Shown here in pieces: positions 8,445-18,203 of a stretch of DNA of 32,630 bases (positions within the stretch are counted from its first letter, which is position 1; the number at the start of each line of letters is the position of its first letter). The stretch covers positions 1 to 32,630 of the forward strand of contig MZGQ01000017.1 of NCBI GenBank assembly GCA_002085115.1, read 5' to 3'. Position numbers and translations under genes: made by a program. The notes beneath the pieces are model-generated. The model ran no database searches and was not told where the DNA came from. It saw nothing but the letters and a program-made list of their open reading frames with translations. The stretch comes from Desulfococcus sp. 4484_241 (GTDB lineage: Bacteria > Desulfobacterota > Desulfobacteria > Desulfobacterales > Desulfosudaceae).

Positions 8445-9695
8445 CTATTCCTGGCTGCCTGCAGCCTCTGGTGGTTCTCCGGTTTTTTTTACCAGAAGGG
8501 AGATTATCCTGTTTGTCTTCATTCTTTTGACCGTTATATCAAAATTGTCTATGGATATCGTTTCGTTTTCTACAGGGATTCTTCCTATTTTATAAAGCAG
8601 GAATCCTGAAATGGTGTCATATTCTGCAGAGTCCGGGATATTCATCGGGATCTTTTCGTTTACTTCGTCAATGTGGGTTTTACCCTGAACAAGCCATGTA
8701 TTTTTTTTCAGCTTGACGATTGATGGTTCATACCTGTCTGTCTCATCTATAATATCCCCGACCAGTTCCTCTAAGACATCCTCAAGGGTTATCAATCCCA
8801 GAACCTCACCATGTTCGTTTATAACGATGGCCATGTGATGTTTACGCATCCTGAACTGTTTCAGCAGGCTGTTGAGTTTTTTGGATTCAGGAATGAAATA
8901 CGGTTTGCTCATTATGGCCCTTATGTTTATCGGCCCCTTGCCGGTTGTATAATGCCTGAATATGTCTTTTATGTTGACTATTCCGATTATATTGCCGATG
9001 TGGTTTTCATAGACCGGAATGCGGCTGAACCCGGACTTTATTATTGCCCGCAGCGGTAATTTTTTGTTTACGTCGATTGCAAACATGTCTGTTGTGGGGG
9101 TCATACATTCCGAGGCGCTGGTATCGTCAAGTTTGAATATGTTGTGGATAAGCTCTTTTTCCTCGCCGTTAATCTCCCCTTCCTCCTCGGTAACCTCTAC
9201 GATCACCTTGAGTTCCTCTTCAGTCATTGAAGGATGGGGAGAGATCTTTCCGGTTATCCGTGGAATGAATTCCAGAAAAAGAATCACCGGCGAAAAAAAC
9301 AAAGACAGCCAGTAGATAGGGTATATGACTATCCGGGCGACTGCCACGTTGTTCCTTGTGGCAATCGATTTGGGCAGAATCTCACCGAATATAAGAATAA
9401 AGAATGTCATCACGCCGGTTGCAATACCAACAGCATTATTCGAAAATATATTGATCGCCATGGATGTCGCGACTGCTGAAGCCCCTATGTTCACCAGGTT
9501 GTTGCCTATGAGGATCGTGGAAAGAAGCCTGTGCGGGGTTTCCTTCATTTTCTTTATAAGAAGATCAAACCGGTTTCCCTTTTTAGCTAAAAACTTTACT
9601 TTTGAACGGCTTATTGAAAAAAGAGCGGTTTCAGCAGAAGAAAAAAACCCGGACAGCGCAAGAAACGCTATCAGGATAATGATTTCTGGTCCCAT
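8445..9695 (-). CDS. CNNM/CorC-type transmembrane CBS-domain protein (HlyC/CorC family)
   Basis: This 416-residue inner-membrane protein belongs to the family linked to magnesium/cobalt efflux. The N-terminal CNNM/DUF21 domain has about four membrane segments (IIILIAFLALSGFFSSAETA, LLSTILIGNNLVNIGAS, TGVMTFFILIFGEILPKS, IYWLSLFFSPVILFLEF). The conserved SAETALFSISR and FGEILPKSIA are present. Two CBS domains follow (from ECMTPTTDMFAI; IVNIKDIF; VINEHGEVLGLITLEDVLEE), and then a CorC_HlyC C-terminal domain (WLVQGKTHIDEVNEKI). GGAG lies 4 bases before the ATG. It lies upstream of the BamD-like gene. The substrate is not evident from sequence. Confidence 0.92.
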   Translation of the reverse strand: MGPEIIILIAFLALSGFFSSAETALFSISRSKVKFLAKKGNRFDLLIKKMKETPHRLLSTILIGNNLVNIGASAVATSMAINIFSNNAVGIATGVMTFFILIFGEILPKSIATRNNVAVARIVIYPIYWLSLFFSPVILFLEFIPRITGKISPHPSMTEEELKVIVEVTEEEGEINGEEKELIHNIFKLDDTSASECMTPTTDMFAIDVNKKLPLRAIIKSGFSRIPVYENHIGNIIGIVNIKDIFRHYTTGKGPINIRAIMSKPYFIPESKKLNSLLKQFRMRKHHMAIVINEHGEVLGLITLEDVLEELVGDIIDETDRYEPSIVKLKKNTWLVQGKTHIDEVNEKIPMNIPDSAEYDTISGFLLYKIGRIPVENETISIDNFDITVKRMKTNRIISLLVKKTGEPPEAAGSQE

Positions 9696-9731
9696 TGCAT
9701 GAAACTCCAGTGTGGAGAAGGTGGTTTGTCG

Positions 9732-9771
9732 ACAGGCATCGATACTTTCCCCCGGAGGACTCCGGGCCTGT
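9732..9771 (-). other. Hairpin in the leader of the CorC-like gene
   Basis: CCCGGA (9751-9756) and TCCGGG (9761-9766) form a 6-bp stem with a 4-base loop. An outer ACAGG/CCTGT pair (9732-9736, 9767-9771) extends it across a bulge. It sits 37 bases before the start codon at 9695. Two TTGACA-like boxes lie further upstream on the minus strand (9845-9840 and 9795-9790), neither with a convincing -10. The rest of the 185-base gap after leuA shows nothing else clear. Confidence 0.35.
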
Positions 9772-9880
9772 GATTGTTCATAGTTTACTTGTCAATTAAA
9801 TTAAAACAGTTATACATATAATAACATAAACCGATTTTTTGTCAATTTTTTGCCGGTATGGGAAACGGGCTTTAGCAATT

Positions 9881-11419
9881 TTATATCATATCCCCCATCG
9901 ACACCGGATGGCGTTTCAGGTATTCAAGACGGTTTAAACCGTTTATATATGCTTTTGCGCTTGCCGTGATGATATCAGGGTCAGCTCCCCGTCCCAGTGC
10001 GACAAGTCCTTTCTCTTTCAGCCTGACAGTGACCTCGCCCTGCGAATCGGTGCCGCCGGACAGCGCACTCACCGTGAACCTCAGCATTTCCGATTCTGTG
10101 CCGGTGATATCTGCAATGGCCCTGTATGTCGCATCGATAGGGCCGTTACCGGTGCTCTCTTTTTCAACAGGTTTCCCGTTTACTATCATACCTACGCGCG
10201 CCAGTGGAGAAACCCTGTTTCCGCTTACCACGTGCAGAGTGTCAAGTATAAACATCTCAGAGATATCCATGATGTTTTCAGAAACAAGAATTTCGAGATC
10301 TTCGTCAACGATGTTCTTTTTCTTGTCTGCAAGTTCCTTGAATTTTGTAAATATTGTATCGAGTTCCCGGGGTGACAGCCTGTAACCCAGATCCCTTAAA
10401 CGGTCGTTAAGCGCCTTTCTGCCGGAGTGTTTGCCAAGCACGAGGGTGCTGCTGCTGACTCCCACAGTTTCAGGCCGCATGATTTCATAAGTCATGGGGT
10501 TTTTCAGCATGCCATCCTGGTGGATGCCGGCTTCGTGCGCAAAGGCGTTGGCCCCGACTATAGCCTTGTTGGGCTGTACGATCATACCGGTTAACATGCT
10601 TACCAGCCGGCTGGTGGGATAGATTTTGGTTGTATCGATACCGGTGGTCAGAGGGTAACAGTTGGACCGTGTTTTTATCGCCATTACCACCTCTTCCATA
10701 GAGGTGTTGCCGGCACGTTCCCCTATGCCGTTGATAGTGACTTCCGCCTGCCTTGCCCCGGCCGAAAGCGCAGCAAGGGTATTGGCTGTAGCCAGCCCCA
10801 GGTCGTTATGGCAGTGGACGCTTATGACGGCCCTGTGCACGTTGGGAGTGTGTTTCTTTACATATTTTACAAGTTCTGCAAACTCTTCGGGGATAGCGTA
10901 CCCTACAGTGTCAGGGATGTTTATGGTTGTTGCCCCCGCTTCAATGGCGGCTTCAAATATCCGGCACAAAAAGTCACGGTCGCTCCGTGAAGCATCCTCG
11001 GCCGAGAACTCTACATCGTCGGTAAATTTTTTTGCATATTTTATTCCGGCAACAGCGCTTTCGACCACCTGCTCTCTTGACATCCTGAGCTTGTGCTCCA
11101 TGTGGATGTCCGATGTGGCTATAAAAACATGAATTCTGGGCTTGACGGCACCGGATACTGCCGCCCATGCCTTGTCAATATCTTCCTTGTTGGTTCTTGC
11201 AAGCCCGGCCACGGAAGAGGCCTTGAGATGCTGGGCGACCTGGGAAACCGCCTCCATGTCTCCTTTTGATGCAGCAGGAAAACCGGCCTCGATTATGTCA
11301 ACACCAAGTTCTTCAAGGCGTGAAGCGATCCGAAGTTTTTCCGCCACGTTCATACTGGCGCCTGGTGATTGCTCTCCGTCCCTCAGTGTCGTATCAAATA
11401 TGATTACTCTGTCAGCCAT
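9881..11419 (-). CDS. leuA: 2-isopropylmalate synthase
   Basis: LeuA condenses 2-ketoisovalerate with acetyl-CoA, the first committed step to leucine. The 512-residue protein begins MADRVIIFDTTLRDGEQSPG, the HMGL-like catalytic signature. It carries HCHNDLGLATANTLAALSAG with the metal-binding His pair, INGIGERAGNTSMEE, and ANAFAHEAGIHQDGMLK. The C-terminal allosteric domain typical of leucine-inhibited enzymes is present (about residues 385-512). I prefer ATG 11419; a TTG two codons upstream is the alternative. It is the last gene of the ilvD-to-leuA operon, 17 bases after cimA. leuB/C/D are not in the window. Confidence 0.95.
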   Translation of the reverse strand: MADRVIIFDTTLRDGEQSPGASMNVAEKLRIASRLEELGVDIIEAGFPAASKGDMEAVSQVAQHLKASSVAGLARTNKEDIDKAWAAVSGAVKPRIHVFIATSDIHMEHKLRMSREQVVESAVAGIKYAKKFTDDVEFSAEDASRSDRDFLCRIFEAAIEAGATTINIPDTVGYAIPEEFAELVKYVKKHTPNVHRAVISVHCHNDLGLATANTLAALSAGARQAEVTINGIGERAGNTSMEEVVMAIKTRSNCYPLTTGIDTTKIYPTSRLVSMLTGMIVQPNKAIVGANAFAHEAGIHQDGMLKNPMTYEIMRPETVGVSSSTLVLGKHSGRKALNDRLRDLGYRLSPRELDTIFTKFKELADKKKNIVDEDLEILVSENIMDISEMFILDTLHVVSGNRVSPLARVGMIVNGKPVEKESTGNGPIDATYRAIADITGTESEMLRFTVSALSGGTDSQGEVTVRLKEKGLVALGRGADPDIITASAKAYINGLNRLEYLKRHPVSMGDMI

Positions 11420-11436
11420 TTCCAATTAATCCAAGC

Positions 11437-13050
11437 TTATTTTTTGAGTTCCTTTGCAAGTTTGTATTGACAGCTGTCAGCAAGAGCATCCCAGCTGGCC
11501 TCTATAATATCCTCAGATACCCCGATTGTTCCCCATACCTCATCCTCATCCCTTGATTCGATAAAGACTCTGACCTTGGCGGATGTCCCGTCACGGCCGT
11601 CCAGTACCCTTACCTTGAAATCCACCAGCTGCATCGCGTCAAGGCCAAGCGAATCCGGATAAAACTCTGCTATGGCTTTTCGAAGGGCTCTGTCAAGGGC
11701 GCTTACCGGGCCGTCACCGTCAGAGGAAGCAACTGTTTCACTTGAGCCGACCGCCAGTCGTATTGTTGCGTGGGAGCTGCACGGTCGATCCGCCTCTTTG
11801 TCGATGGTGACGCGGAAAGATTTCAGCTCGAAAAGAGGCCTGAACTGTCCTGTTATCTTTTCCATCACGATCTTGAAGGAGCCGTCAGCAGCCTCGAACT
11901 GGAATCCATCAAGCTCGAGCATCTTTATTTCCGATACGATCCTGTCGACATCGAAATGCTCGGAGCCCGTATCTATTCCAAGTTCCCTGGCTTTATAGGT
12001 GATGTTGCTTCTGCCCGACAGATCGGATACAAGTACTCGTCTCTGGTTGCCCACAAGTTCGGGATCTATGTGTTCGTATGCTCTTGAGTTTTTCATTATC
12101 GCGCTTACATGGATTCCGCCTTTGTGAGAAAAGGCGCTTTTTCCCACAAAAGGCCTGCTGTTCAATGGTGTCATGTTTGCCGTTTCGCTTATAAAGCGCG
12201 ATATTTTTTTAAGTTTTTTCAGGTTTTCGGCGGTAATGCACGAACGCCCCATTTTCAAGGCCAGGATGGGGATTATCGATGTAAGATCAGCGTTCCCGCA
12301 GCGTTCTCCGTATCCGTTGATAGTGCCCTGGACAATGGTTGCCCCCCCCCTTATCCCTGCTATGGTGTTTGCTACTGCAAGACCGCAGTCGTTGTGGGTG
12401 TGTATACCAATTTTTATCCGGGAACCGCCCTGGCCGTCCGGGAATTCTGCGGCGAATATATCCGCCACCTTCTGTGTTATAGCTTCAATATCGTGGGGCA
12501 GGGTACCCCCGTTTGTATCGCACAGAATGATCGCGTCCGCTCCGGCCCGGGCTGCGGCAAGAACCGCATCCAAAGCGTACTCCCCGTTATCCCGGTATCC
12601 ATCAAAAAAATGCTCTGCGTCAAAGAAAAGTTCACGGTCATGCGATTTAACATACTCCACGGAATCCCGGATCATGGACAGGTTCAACTCAAGAGTATTG
12701 TTCATAACCTCGGTTACGTGGAGGTCCCAGGTTTTCCCTACAAGTGCTATAGCCGGCGCCTCACATTCAATAAGGAGCCTGAGGTTTTGATCCTCTTCTG
12801 CCGAAAGTCCGGATCTGCGTGTTGCGCCAAAGGCGGTGAGTTTTGCGTTTTTGAACTTTATATCTTTTGCAAGTTCAAAAAAACTGATGTCTCTCGGGTT
12901 GGAGCCCGGCCAGCCTCCTTCGATATAATGTACGCCGAAATCATCGAGATACCTGGCGATCCTCAGCTTTTCATCCACGGTAAAGTCGATGTTTTCGCCC
13001 TGCATTCCGTCCCTGAGCGTGGTGTCATATATCAGGATATCCTGTTTCAA
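11437..13050 (-). CDS. cimA: (R)-citramalate synthase
   Basis: CimA joins pyruvate and acetyl-CoA to citramalate, giving a threonine-independent route to 2-ketobutyrate and isoleucine. The 537-residue protein starts with [17 protein letters not shown] and has [32 protein letters not shown] and [14 protein letters not shown]. The sequence GMQGENI in place of GEQSPGA, and [14 protein letters not shown], place it in the CimA clade rather than LeuA. The C-terminal regulatory domain (about 400-530) is present. The start codon is TTG, preceded by GGAGGAAAGG. Its position between ilvC and leuA fits isoleucine supply. It is separated from ilvC by 132 bases that contain a GC-rich hairpin. Confidence 0.93.
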   Translation of the reverse strand: MKQDILIYDTTLRDGMQGENIDFTVDEKLRIARYLDDFGVHYIEGGWPGSNPRDISFFELAKDIKFKNAKLTAFGATRRSGLSAEEDQNLRLLIECEAPAIALVGKTWDLHVTEVMNNTLELNLSMIRDSVEYVKSHDRELFFDAEHFFDGYRDNGEYALDAVLAAARAGADAIILCDTNGGTLPHDIEAITQKVADIFAAEFPDGQGGSRIKIGIHTHNDCGLAVANTIAGIRGGATIVQGTINGYGERCGNADLTSIIPILALKMGRSCITAENLKKLKKISRFISETANMTPLNSRPFVGKSAFSHKGGIHVSAIMKNSRAYEHIDPELVGNQRRVLVSDLSGRSNITYKARELGIDTGSEHFDVDRIVSEIKMLELDGFQFEAADGSFKIVMEKITGQFRPLFELKSFRVTIDKEADRPCSSHATIRLAVGSSETVASSDGDGPVSALDRALRKAIAEFYPDSLGLDAMQLVDFKVRVLDGRDGTSAKVRVFIESRDEDEVWGTIGVSEDIIEASWDALADSCQYKLAKELKK

Positions 13051-13130
13051 AACCCGAACCTTTCCTCCAATGACCGCAATCGGAGTCAGGCAATAACAAA
13101 TAAGTGTAATATGCTACGACGATATAAACG

Positions 13131-13165
13131 GCGGGGCAGTTGCCTGTCTTACCGCCCCGCTTTTT
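13131..13165. repeat. GC-rich hairpin between ilvC and cimA
   Basis: GCGGGGC (13131-13137) and GCCCCGC (13154-13160) form a perfect 7-bp stem with a 16-base loop. On the plus strand it is followed by five T, so it would terminate transcription entering from the right-hand end of cimA, antisense to the operon. On the minus (operon) strand it has only CGTTTATA after it. There it may instead be a partial terminator or an RNA-stability element that lowers cimA-leuA relative to ilvC. Confidence 0.45.
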
Positions 13166-13182
13166 GGCAACCCTCCGATCAT

Positions 13183-14241
13183 TTACTGTTTCTTTTTGCG
13201 GTTTTCCGGTCTGAGGGCTCTCACTGCGGCACCGGCCCTCCACATTTCGGAGTTCTTGATGGCGTTCAGTTCTTCTGTAAGTTTTTTCTTGTAATCCGGG
13301 GCACTGTTTGCCTCAAGAACCCGCTTTGTTTCTTCCCCGTTCTTGACACGTTCGTAGAGTTCGTCAAAAACAGGAGCCACGGCGTCCCTGAACCTGGGCG
13401 CCCAATCAAGCGCCCCCCTCTGGGCAGTGGCGCTGCAGTTTGCGAACATCCAGTCCATACCGTTTTCCGCCACAAGCCTTATCAAACTTTGTGTCAACTC
13501 TTCTACAGTTTCATTGAAGGCCTCGCTGGGAGAGTGCCCATGTTTTCTAAGGACGTTGTATTGGGCCTCCATCGTGCCGGCGAGGCATCCCATCAGGACC
13601 CCCCGTTCTCCCGTAAGATCGCTGTAAACCTCGTTTTCAAAGGTCGTCGGGAAAAGATAGCCGGATCCGATCGCTATTCCAAGGGCCAGTGTCCGTTCCT
13701 CAGCCCTGCCGGTGTAGTCCTGGAATACTGCGTAGCTGGAGTTGATACCGCTTCCATCCAGGAAATTGCGCCTGACGTTTGTTCCTGAACCCTTTGGAGC
13801 GACCATGATAACATCTATATTTTCCGGCGGTATTATCCCTGTCTGTTCTTTGTAGACAATGGCAAAGCCGTGCGAAAAATATAGTGCGTCACCCTCGTTA
13901 AGGAACTCTTTAATTTTGGGCCATACAGCGACCTGCCCTGCGTCAGACAGCAGCATTTTTATAATGGTTCCCCGTTTGACGGCCTCTTCAATCGGGAACA
14001 GCGTCTCACCGGGCACAAAACCGTCCGCTATGGCTTTTTCCCAATATTCGTCACCTTCGAGTTGCCCGATGATTACTTCAAATCCGTTATCTTTGAGGTT
14101 TAATGCCTGGGCAGGGCCCTGTACACCATACCCAAGCACGGCGATGCGCTCGTTTTTGAGCACTTCCCTGGCCTTTTCAAGAGGGAACTCTTCAGAGGTC
14201 ACCACGTTTTCCTCAACACCTCCAAAATCGATCTTCGGCAT
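13183..14241 (-). CDS. ilvC: Ketol-acid reductoisomerase
   Basis: IlvC isomerises and reduces acetolactate or acetohydroxybutyrate in Val/Ile synthesis. The 352-residue protein resembles the Bacteroidetes/yeast-like branch: LGYGVQGPAQALNLKDNGF at the nucleotide site, APKGSGTNVRRNFLDG, then SDLTGERGVLMG and SPSEAFNETVEELTQSL carrying metal-site acids, and AENGMDWMFANCSATAQRG. The loop after the second beta-strand reads GQLEGDEYWEKA. It has acidic residues and no Arg/Ser of the kind that normally hold the NADPH phosphate, so NADH use is possible (inference). AGGAG lies 7 bases before the ATG. It is 51 bases downstream of ilvN. Confidence 0.95.
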   Translation of the reverse strand: MPKIDFGGVEENVVTSEEFPLEKAREVLKNERIAVLGYGVQGPAQALNLKDNGFEVIIGQLEGDEYWEKAIADGFVPGETLFPIEEAVKRGTIIKMLLSDAGQVAVWPKIKEFLNEGDALYFSHGFAIVYKEQTGIIPPENIDVIMVAPKGSGTNVRRNFLDGSGINSSYAVFQDYTGRAEERTLALGIAIGSGYLFPTTFENEVYSDLTGERGVLMGCLAGTMEAQYNVLRKHGHSPSEAFNETVEELTQSLIRLVAENGMDWMFANCSATAQRGALDWAPRFRDAVAPVFDELYERVKNGEETKRVLEANSAPDYKKKLTEELNAIKNSEMWRAGAAVRALRPENRKKKQ

Positions 14242-14292
14242 TTTAAATCTCCTTATTTATGTTGTTGATAATTGGAAAGTTGTAAATTACCC

Positions 14293-14787
14293 CTATTTTT
14301 TCCTGTTGGAATCGCGCTGAAGGGCTATGGGGCCGGTGCGTGCTATCTCCTTTATGCCCATTGGCTGTAGCAGGGTAAGGAACGCCTTGAGTTTATCCTC
14401 GTTGCCGGTTACTTCTATTATGTAGTTAGTGGGCCCAACGTCAACCACCTTGGCGCGAAAAATATCCACTATGCGAAGGATCTCTGCCCTGTTTTCCGGT
14501 TTTGCCCTGACTTGTACCAGAACAAGTTCCCTTTGGACATAACTTGTTCCCGTCAGGTCAAGTACCTTTATTACGTTTATGAGTTTGTTAAGCTGCTTTT
14601 TTATCTGTTCGATTATGGCATCATCACCCATTGTCACCATGGTGACACGTGATACCATGGGGTCTGTTGTTGCGGCAACGCAAAGACTTTCGATGTTGTA
14701 GCCCCTGCCGCTGAACAGACCGGCAATCCTGGAAAGGACACCGGGCTGATTGTCAACGAGAATGGAAAGGATGTGTTTAGTGTTCAT
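14293..14787 (-). CDS. ilvN: Acetolactate synthase small (regulatory) subunit
   Basis: This is the regulatory partner of IlvB, conferring end-product (usually valine) inhibition. Its 164 residues comprise an N-terminal ACT domain (HILSILVDNQPGVLSRIAGL, GYNIESLCVAATTDP) and the C-terminal ALS_ss domain (RELVLVQVRAKPENRAEILR, IFRAKVVDVGPTNYIIEVTG). The length is normal. It starts 19 bases after the ilvB stop, so the two subunits are co-expressed. Other databases may call this ilvH; the symbols are interchangeable where only one copy exists. Confidence 0.95.
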   Translation of the reverse strand: MNTKHILSILVDNQPGVLSRIAGLFSGRGYNIESLCVAATTDPMVSRVTMVTMGDDAIIEQIKKQLNKLINVIKVLDLTGTSYVQRELVLVQVRAKPENRAEILRIVDIFRAKVVDVGPTNYIIEVTGNEDKLKAFLTLLQPMGIKEIARTGPIALQRDSNRKK

Positions 14788-14806
14788 AGGTTAACCCCTT
14801 GAAATA

Positions 14807-16504
14807 TTATACCAGAATCATATTGGTTATAGGAGAGCCCGCAGGCACCATGGGATAAACGTTTTCCTCTCTTTCAACCTTGAAATCCATGATAACCGGT
14901 TTGGGGGTTGCAAGAGCCTCTTTTATTACAGGTTCCACCTCTTTCGGTTTCGTGGCTCTCAGTCCTACGGCGCCGTAGGCTTCGGCCAGCTTTACAAAAT
15001 CAGGTGCCGCTGTTATATCTGTCCATGCGTAACGCCTGTCATAGAAAAGCTCCTGCCACTGGCGAACCATTCCAAGAAAGCTGTTGTTGAGAATAGCCAC
15101 TTTTACAGGAAGGTCATGGCTTACCGCTGTCATCATCTCCTGAATGTTCATCTGTATGCTGCCGTCGCCTGCTATGTCAATGACTATACTTTCCGGACTC
15201 GCCACCTGGGCGCCCACTGCGGCCGGCAGTCCAAACCCCATGACTCCAAGGCCTCCGGAAGTGATGAATTGGCCTGGCCTCTTAAAGTGGTAATACTGCG
15301 CTGCCCACATCTGGTTCTGCCCGACCTCCGTTGTGATTATGGCATCTCCTTTAGTGAGTTCATACAGTTTTTCGACCACGTACTGCGGTTTTATGCTGTT
15401 TTCCCCTTGAACATAGGAAAGGGGCTTGGTCTTTTTCCATTCCTCTATCTGTTTCATCCATTCTGTGCGTGCTTTTTTTGTGGAGGAGTCAAGCCGCACC
15501 TTCTTTTCGGTTATCATGCGGTTCAGCCTGGCAAGGGCTGCCTTGCAGTCTCCAACTATTGGAATGGCTACCTTGACGTTTTTCTGGATCGATGTGGGGT
15601 CTATATCTATATGCACGATCTTTGCATTTGAAGCGAACTCGTCGGTTTTGCCTGTTACACGGTCATCAAACCTCACACCTATGGCAATCATGAGGTCACA
15701 GTTCGCAAGACACATGTTCGCCCGGAATGTTCCATGCATACCCGGCATTCCAAGCCACAACGGATCCGTTGCCGGAAAGGCGCCAAGCCCCATAAGTGAA
15801 GATGTCACCGGTATCCCTGTTTTTTTTGCAAAGCTTGTAAGCTCCTTTGCGGCGTTTGAAAAGGTTATCCCGCCGCCGGAAAATATAACAGGTCTTTTTG
15901 AAGATTTTACAAGGTCCAGTACCTTTTGAAGCTGTTTTACGTTCGGTTCATAATTGGGGTTGTACGATTTGAGTTTAATGGTTTTTGGTGCGTTGTATTC
16001 AGATTTTGAATTAATTACGTCCTTAGGAAGATCTATCAGAACGGGCCCGGGCCTTCCCGACCGTGCGATGTAAAACGCTTCCCTTATGGTTCGGGCCAGA
16101 TCTTTCACGTCCTTTACCAGATAGTTGTGCTTTGTGCATGGTCTGGATATGCCTACTATATCCACTTCCTGAAAAGCGTCGTTTCCTATCAGGGGGGTTG
16201 GGACCTGCCCGGTAAGAACAACCACCGGTATGGAATCCATATAGGCTGAAGCGATCCCTGTAATGGTGTTTGTTGCCCCGGGTCCTGAAGTGACAAGTGC
16301 CACACCTGTTTTACCGGTCACCCTTGCGTAGGCGTCAGCGGCATGAACCGCTCCCTGTTCCTGGCGAACGAGTATATGCCGGAAATCGGTGTTAAGCAGC
16401 TCGTTATAGATATCAAGCACGGCACCTCCGGGATATCCAAATATAACTTCCACCTCTTCTTCCTTGAGAGCCTTCATTACTATTTGAGCACCAGTATACT
16501 CCAT
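14807..16504 (-). CDS. ilvB: Acetolactate synthase large (catalytic) subunit
   Basis: This is the TPP- and FAD-dependent enzyme making acetolactate or acetohydroxybutyrate. From ATG 16504 the protein has 565 residues, beginning MEYTGAQIVMKALKEEEVEV. The PYR domain has FGYPGGAVLDIYNELL and RQEQGAVHAADAYARVTG with the TPP-activating Glu. The central domain has GMHGTFRANM and the RFDDRVTGK loop. The TPP-binding motif is GDGSIQMNIQEMMTAV with ILNNSFLGMVRQWQELF. The frame is open upstream to 16543, but that start would overlap ilvD and lacks family similarity, while 16504 has GGTGG just upstream. It begins 16 bases after ilvD. Confidence 0.95.
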   Translation of the reverse strand: MEYTGAQIVMKALKEEEVEVIFGYPGGAVLDIYNELLNTDFRHILVRQEQGAVHAADAYARVTGKTGVALVTSGPGATNTITGIASAYMDSIPVVVLTGQVPTPLIGNDAFQEVDIVGISRPCTKHNYLVKDVKDLARTIREAFYIARSGRPGPVLIDLPKDVINSKSEYNAPKTIKLKSYNPNYEPNVKQLQKVLDLVKSSKRPVIFSGGGITFSNAAKELTSFAKKTGIPVTSSLMGLGAFPATDPLWLGMPGMHGTFRANMCLANCDLMIAIGVRFDDRVTGKTDEFASNAKIVHIDIDPTSIQKNVKVAIPIVGDCKAALARLNRMITEKKVRLDSSTKKARTEWMKQIEEWKKTKPLSYVQGENSIKPQYVVEKLYELTKGDAIITTEVGQNQMWAAQYYHFKRPGQFITSGGLGVMGFGLPAAVGAQVASPESIVIDIAGDGSIQMNIQEMMTAVSHDLPVKVAILNNSFLGMVRQWQELFYDRRYAWTDITAAPDFVKLAEAYGAVGLRATKPKEVEPVIKEALATPKPVIMDFKVEREENVYPMVPAGSPITNMILV

Positions 16505-16520
16505 GTCCACCAATCCTTTT

Positions 16521-18119
16521 CTATTTCTCTTTGAATATTGCACCTGTATTGGCCGAAGAAACCATTCGCGCGTAACGAGCCATGTATCCCCTGGTTATCT
16601 TCGGGGCAGGTTTTTCCCATTTTGCCACTCTTTCGCTGATTTCATTTTCATCGAGTCGCAGGGATATCTTTTTTGCAGGGATGTCTATTGTGATGGTGTC
16701 GCCATCCCGCACAATCGCGATCGGGCCTCCTTCCATGGCTTCCGGTGATACATGTCCTATTGCAGCGCCCCTGGTTCCACCGGAAAACCTGCCGTCAGTC
16801 AGAAGCGCAACCTTGTCATCCAGACCCATACCGGCAAGAGCTGAAGTGGGAGTAAGCATCTCGCGCATGCCTGGACCGCCCTTCGGGCCTTCATAACGGA
16901 TGACAATCACGTCACCAGGTTTTATTTTGCCCCCCATTATAGCCTCTGTTGCGTCCTCTTCAGAATCAAAAACCCTTGCAGGCCCTTCGCAGACCATCAT
17001 GGCATCAACAACGGCGGACTGTTTTACCACGCATCCATCAGGAGCAAGATTGCCGAACAGAACCGCAAGGCCTCCTTCCGCATGGTGCGGATTGCTGACT
17101 GTGCGTATAACAGCGTCATCAGCATCTTTGGCGTTGGCAATGTTTTCTCCCACTGTTTTACCGTTCACAGTTATACAGTCGGTATCTATAAGCCCGGCTT
17201 TGGCAAGCTCCTTCATTATTGCCTGTATACCGCCTGCCGCGTTAAGATCTTCAATGTGATTCGGCCCTGCAGGGCTGAGGGAACACAGGTGAGGCGTTGA
17301 CTTGCTTATTTCATTTATCAGTTCGAGGTTTATCGGCACACCCGCCTCGTTGGCTATTGCCGTAAGGTGAAGAACCGTGTTGGTAGAGCATCCAAGCGCC
17401 ATGTCAACGGCAAGGGCGTTTCTGAAAGCCTTTTTGGTCAATATTTTGTCCGGCGTTATATTTTCACGGTAAAGATCAAGTATCCGCATGCCCGCCTTTT
17501 TTGCCATGCGCACGCGTTCCGACATGACAGCCGGAACAGTCCCGTTGCCGGGCAGGCCCATACCAACGGCCTCGGTCAGACAGTTCATGGAGTTTGCGGT
17601 AAACATCCCCGCACATGATCCGCAGGTGGGACATGCAGAATCTTCTATCATACGCAGTTCATCATCTGTCATCTTACCGTTTTTGACGGCCCCAACTGCT
17701 TCGAATACCGAGATCAGGTCCACCTTTTTGTCTCTGTCAGCCGGGTGCCTTCCGGCCAGCATCGGCCCTCCGCTGATGAAAATGGCATCAAACGCGTGTG
17801 CAATTGCCATGATCTCCACCGAATCGGCAATCAGTTCGCGGCTTCCCAGGGAGTATTTCATGCCGATGTGGTTCATGGCTATTCCGTCACACACGCCTAT
17901 GGTTGAAAATTCAACCGGAGTTCCGCCAGCCATGTATACACCGTCCTTTACCGCGCGTGCAATTTTGTCAAGGTCGACATGGCCCGGTATTATTTCGTTG
18001 GCCGAGTTTACGATACCAATGATGGGGCGTTCGATCTCCTCATCCGTGTAACCAATCGATTTCAGCAGCGAGCGGTGCGGTGCCCTTGTCAACCCCTGTT
18101 TCATTAAATTGCTTTTCAT
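16521..18119 (-). CDS. ilvD: Dihydroxy-acid dehydratase with an apparent 25-residue internal loss
   Basis: IlvD dehydrates dihydroxy acids to the keto acids of Val/Ile, using an iron-sulfur cluster. The 532-residue frame begins [20 protein letters not shown]. It has [50 protein letters not shown] and the C-terminal [22 protein letters not shown]-type motif. Family members are about 557 residues. Between [13 protein letters not shown] (100-112) and [11 protein letters not shown] the usual block containing PNCDK is absent, in frame, at base about 17783. In characterised enzymes NCDK supplies a cluster Cys, a Mg-binding Asp and a modified Lys, so this version should be inactive unless the gap is an assembly error. 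It is the first gene of the operon, with GAGGAGG 4 bases before the ATG and the attenuator directly upstream. Confidence 0.9.
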   Translation of the reverse strand: MKSNLMKQGLTRAPHRSLLKSIGYTDEEIERPIIGIVNSANEIIPGHVDLDKIARAVKDGVYMAGGTPVEFSTIGVCDGIAMNHIGMKYSLGSRELIADSVEIMAIAHAFDAIFISGGPMLAGRHPADRDKKVDLISVFEAVGAVKNGKMTDDELRMIEDSACPTCGSCAGMFTANSMNCLTEAVGMGLPGNGTVPAVMSERVRMAKKAGMRILDLYRENITPDKILTKKAFRNALAVDMALGCSTNTVLHLTAIANEAGVPINLELINEISKSTPHLCSLSPAGPNHIEDLNAAGGIQAIMKELAKAGLIDTDCITVNGKTVGENIANAKDADDAVIRTVSNPHHAEGGLAVLFGNLAPDGCVVKQSAVVDAMMVCEGPARVFDSEEDATEAIMGGKIKPGDVIVIRYEGPKGGPGMREMLTPTSALAGMGLDDKVALLTDGRFSGGTRGAAIGHVSPEAMEGGPIAIVRDGDTITIDIPAKKISLRLDENEISERVAKWEKPAPKITRGYMARYARMVSSANTGAIFKEK

Positions 18120-18140
18120 GTCGCCTCCTCATGTTTGGTG

Positions 18141-18176
18141 AAAAAAAAACCGTTATCATCCGGCTGATAACGGTTT
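18141..18176 (-). terminator. Attenuator terminator of the ilv operon (segments 3:4)
   Basis: On the minus strand AAACCGTTATCA and TGATAACGGTTT form a perfect 12-bp stem with a 6-base loop (GCCGGA). The stem's own T-rich end runs into nine consecutive T. It ends 21 bases before the ilvD start codon, so it would stop transcription before the operon unless the left arm is captured by the antiterminator segment at 18204-18216. Confidence 0.9.
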
Positions 18177-18203
18177 GTCTGGAAATTGTTTCTTTTGGTT
18201 AAG

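Noticed and set aside
12109-13788. 559-residue open frame on the plus strand antisense to cimA and ilvC
   Set aside because: It lies opposite two complete, well-recognised genes, has low-complexity Cys/Phe/Pro-rich content, no ribosome site and no recognisable domain.
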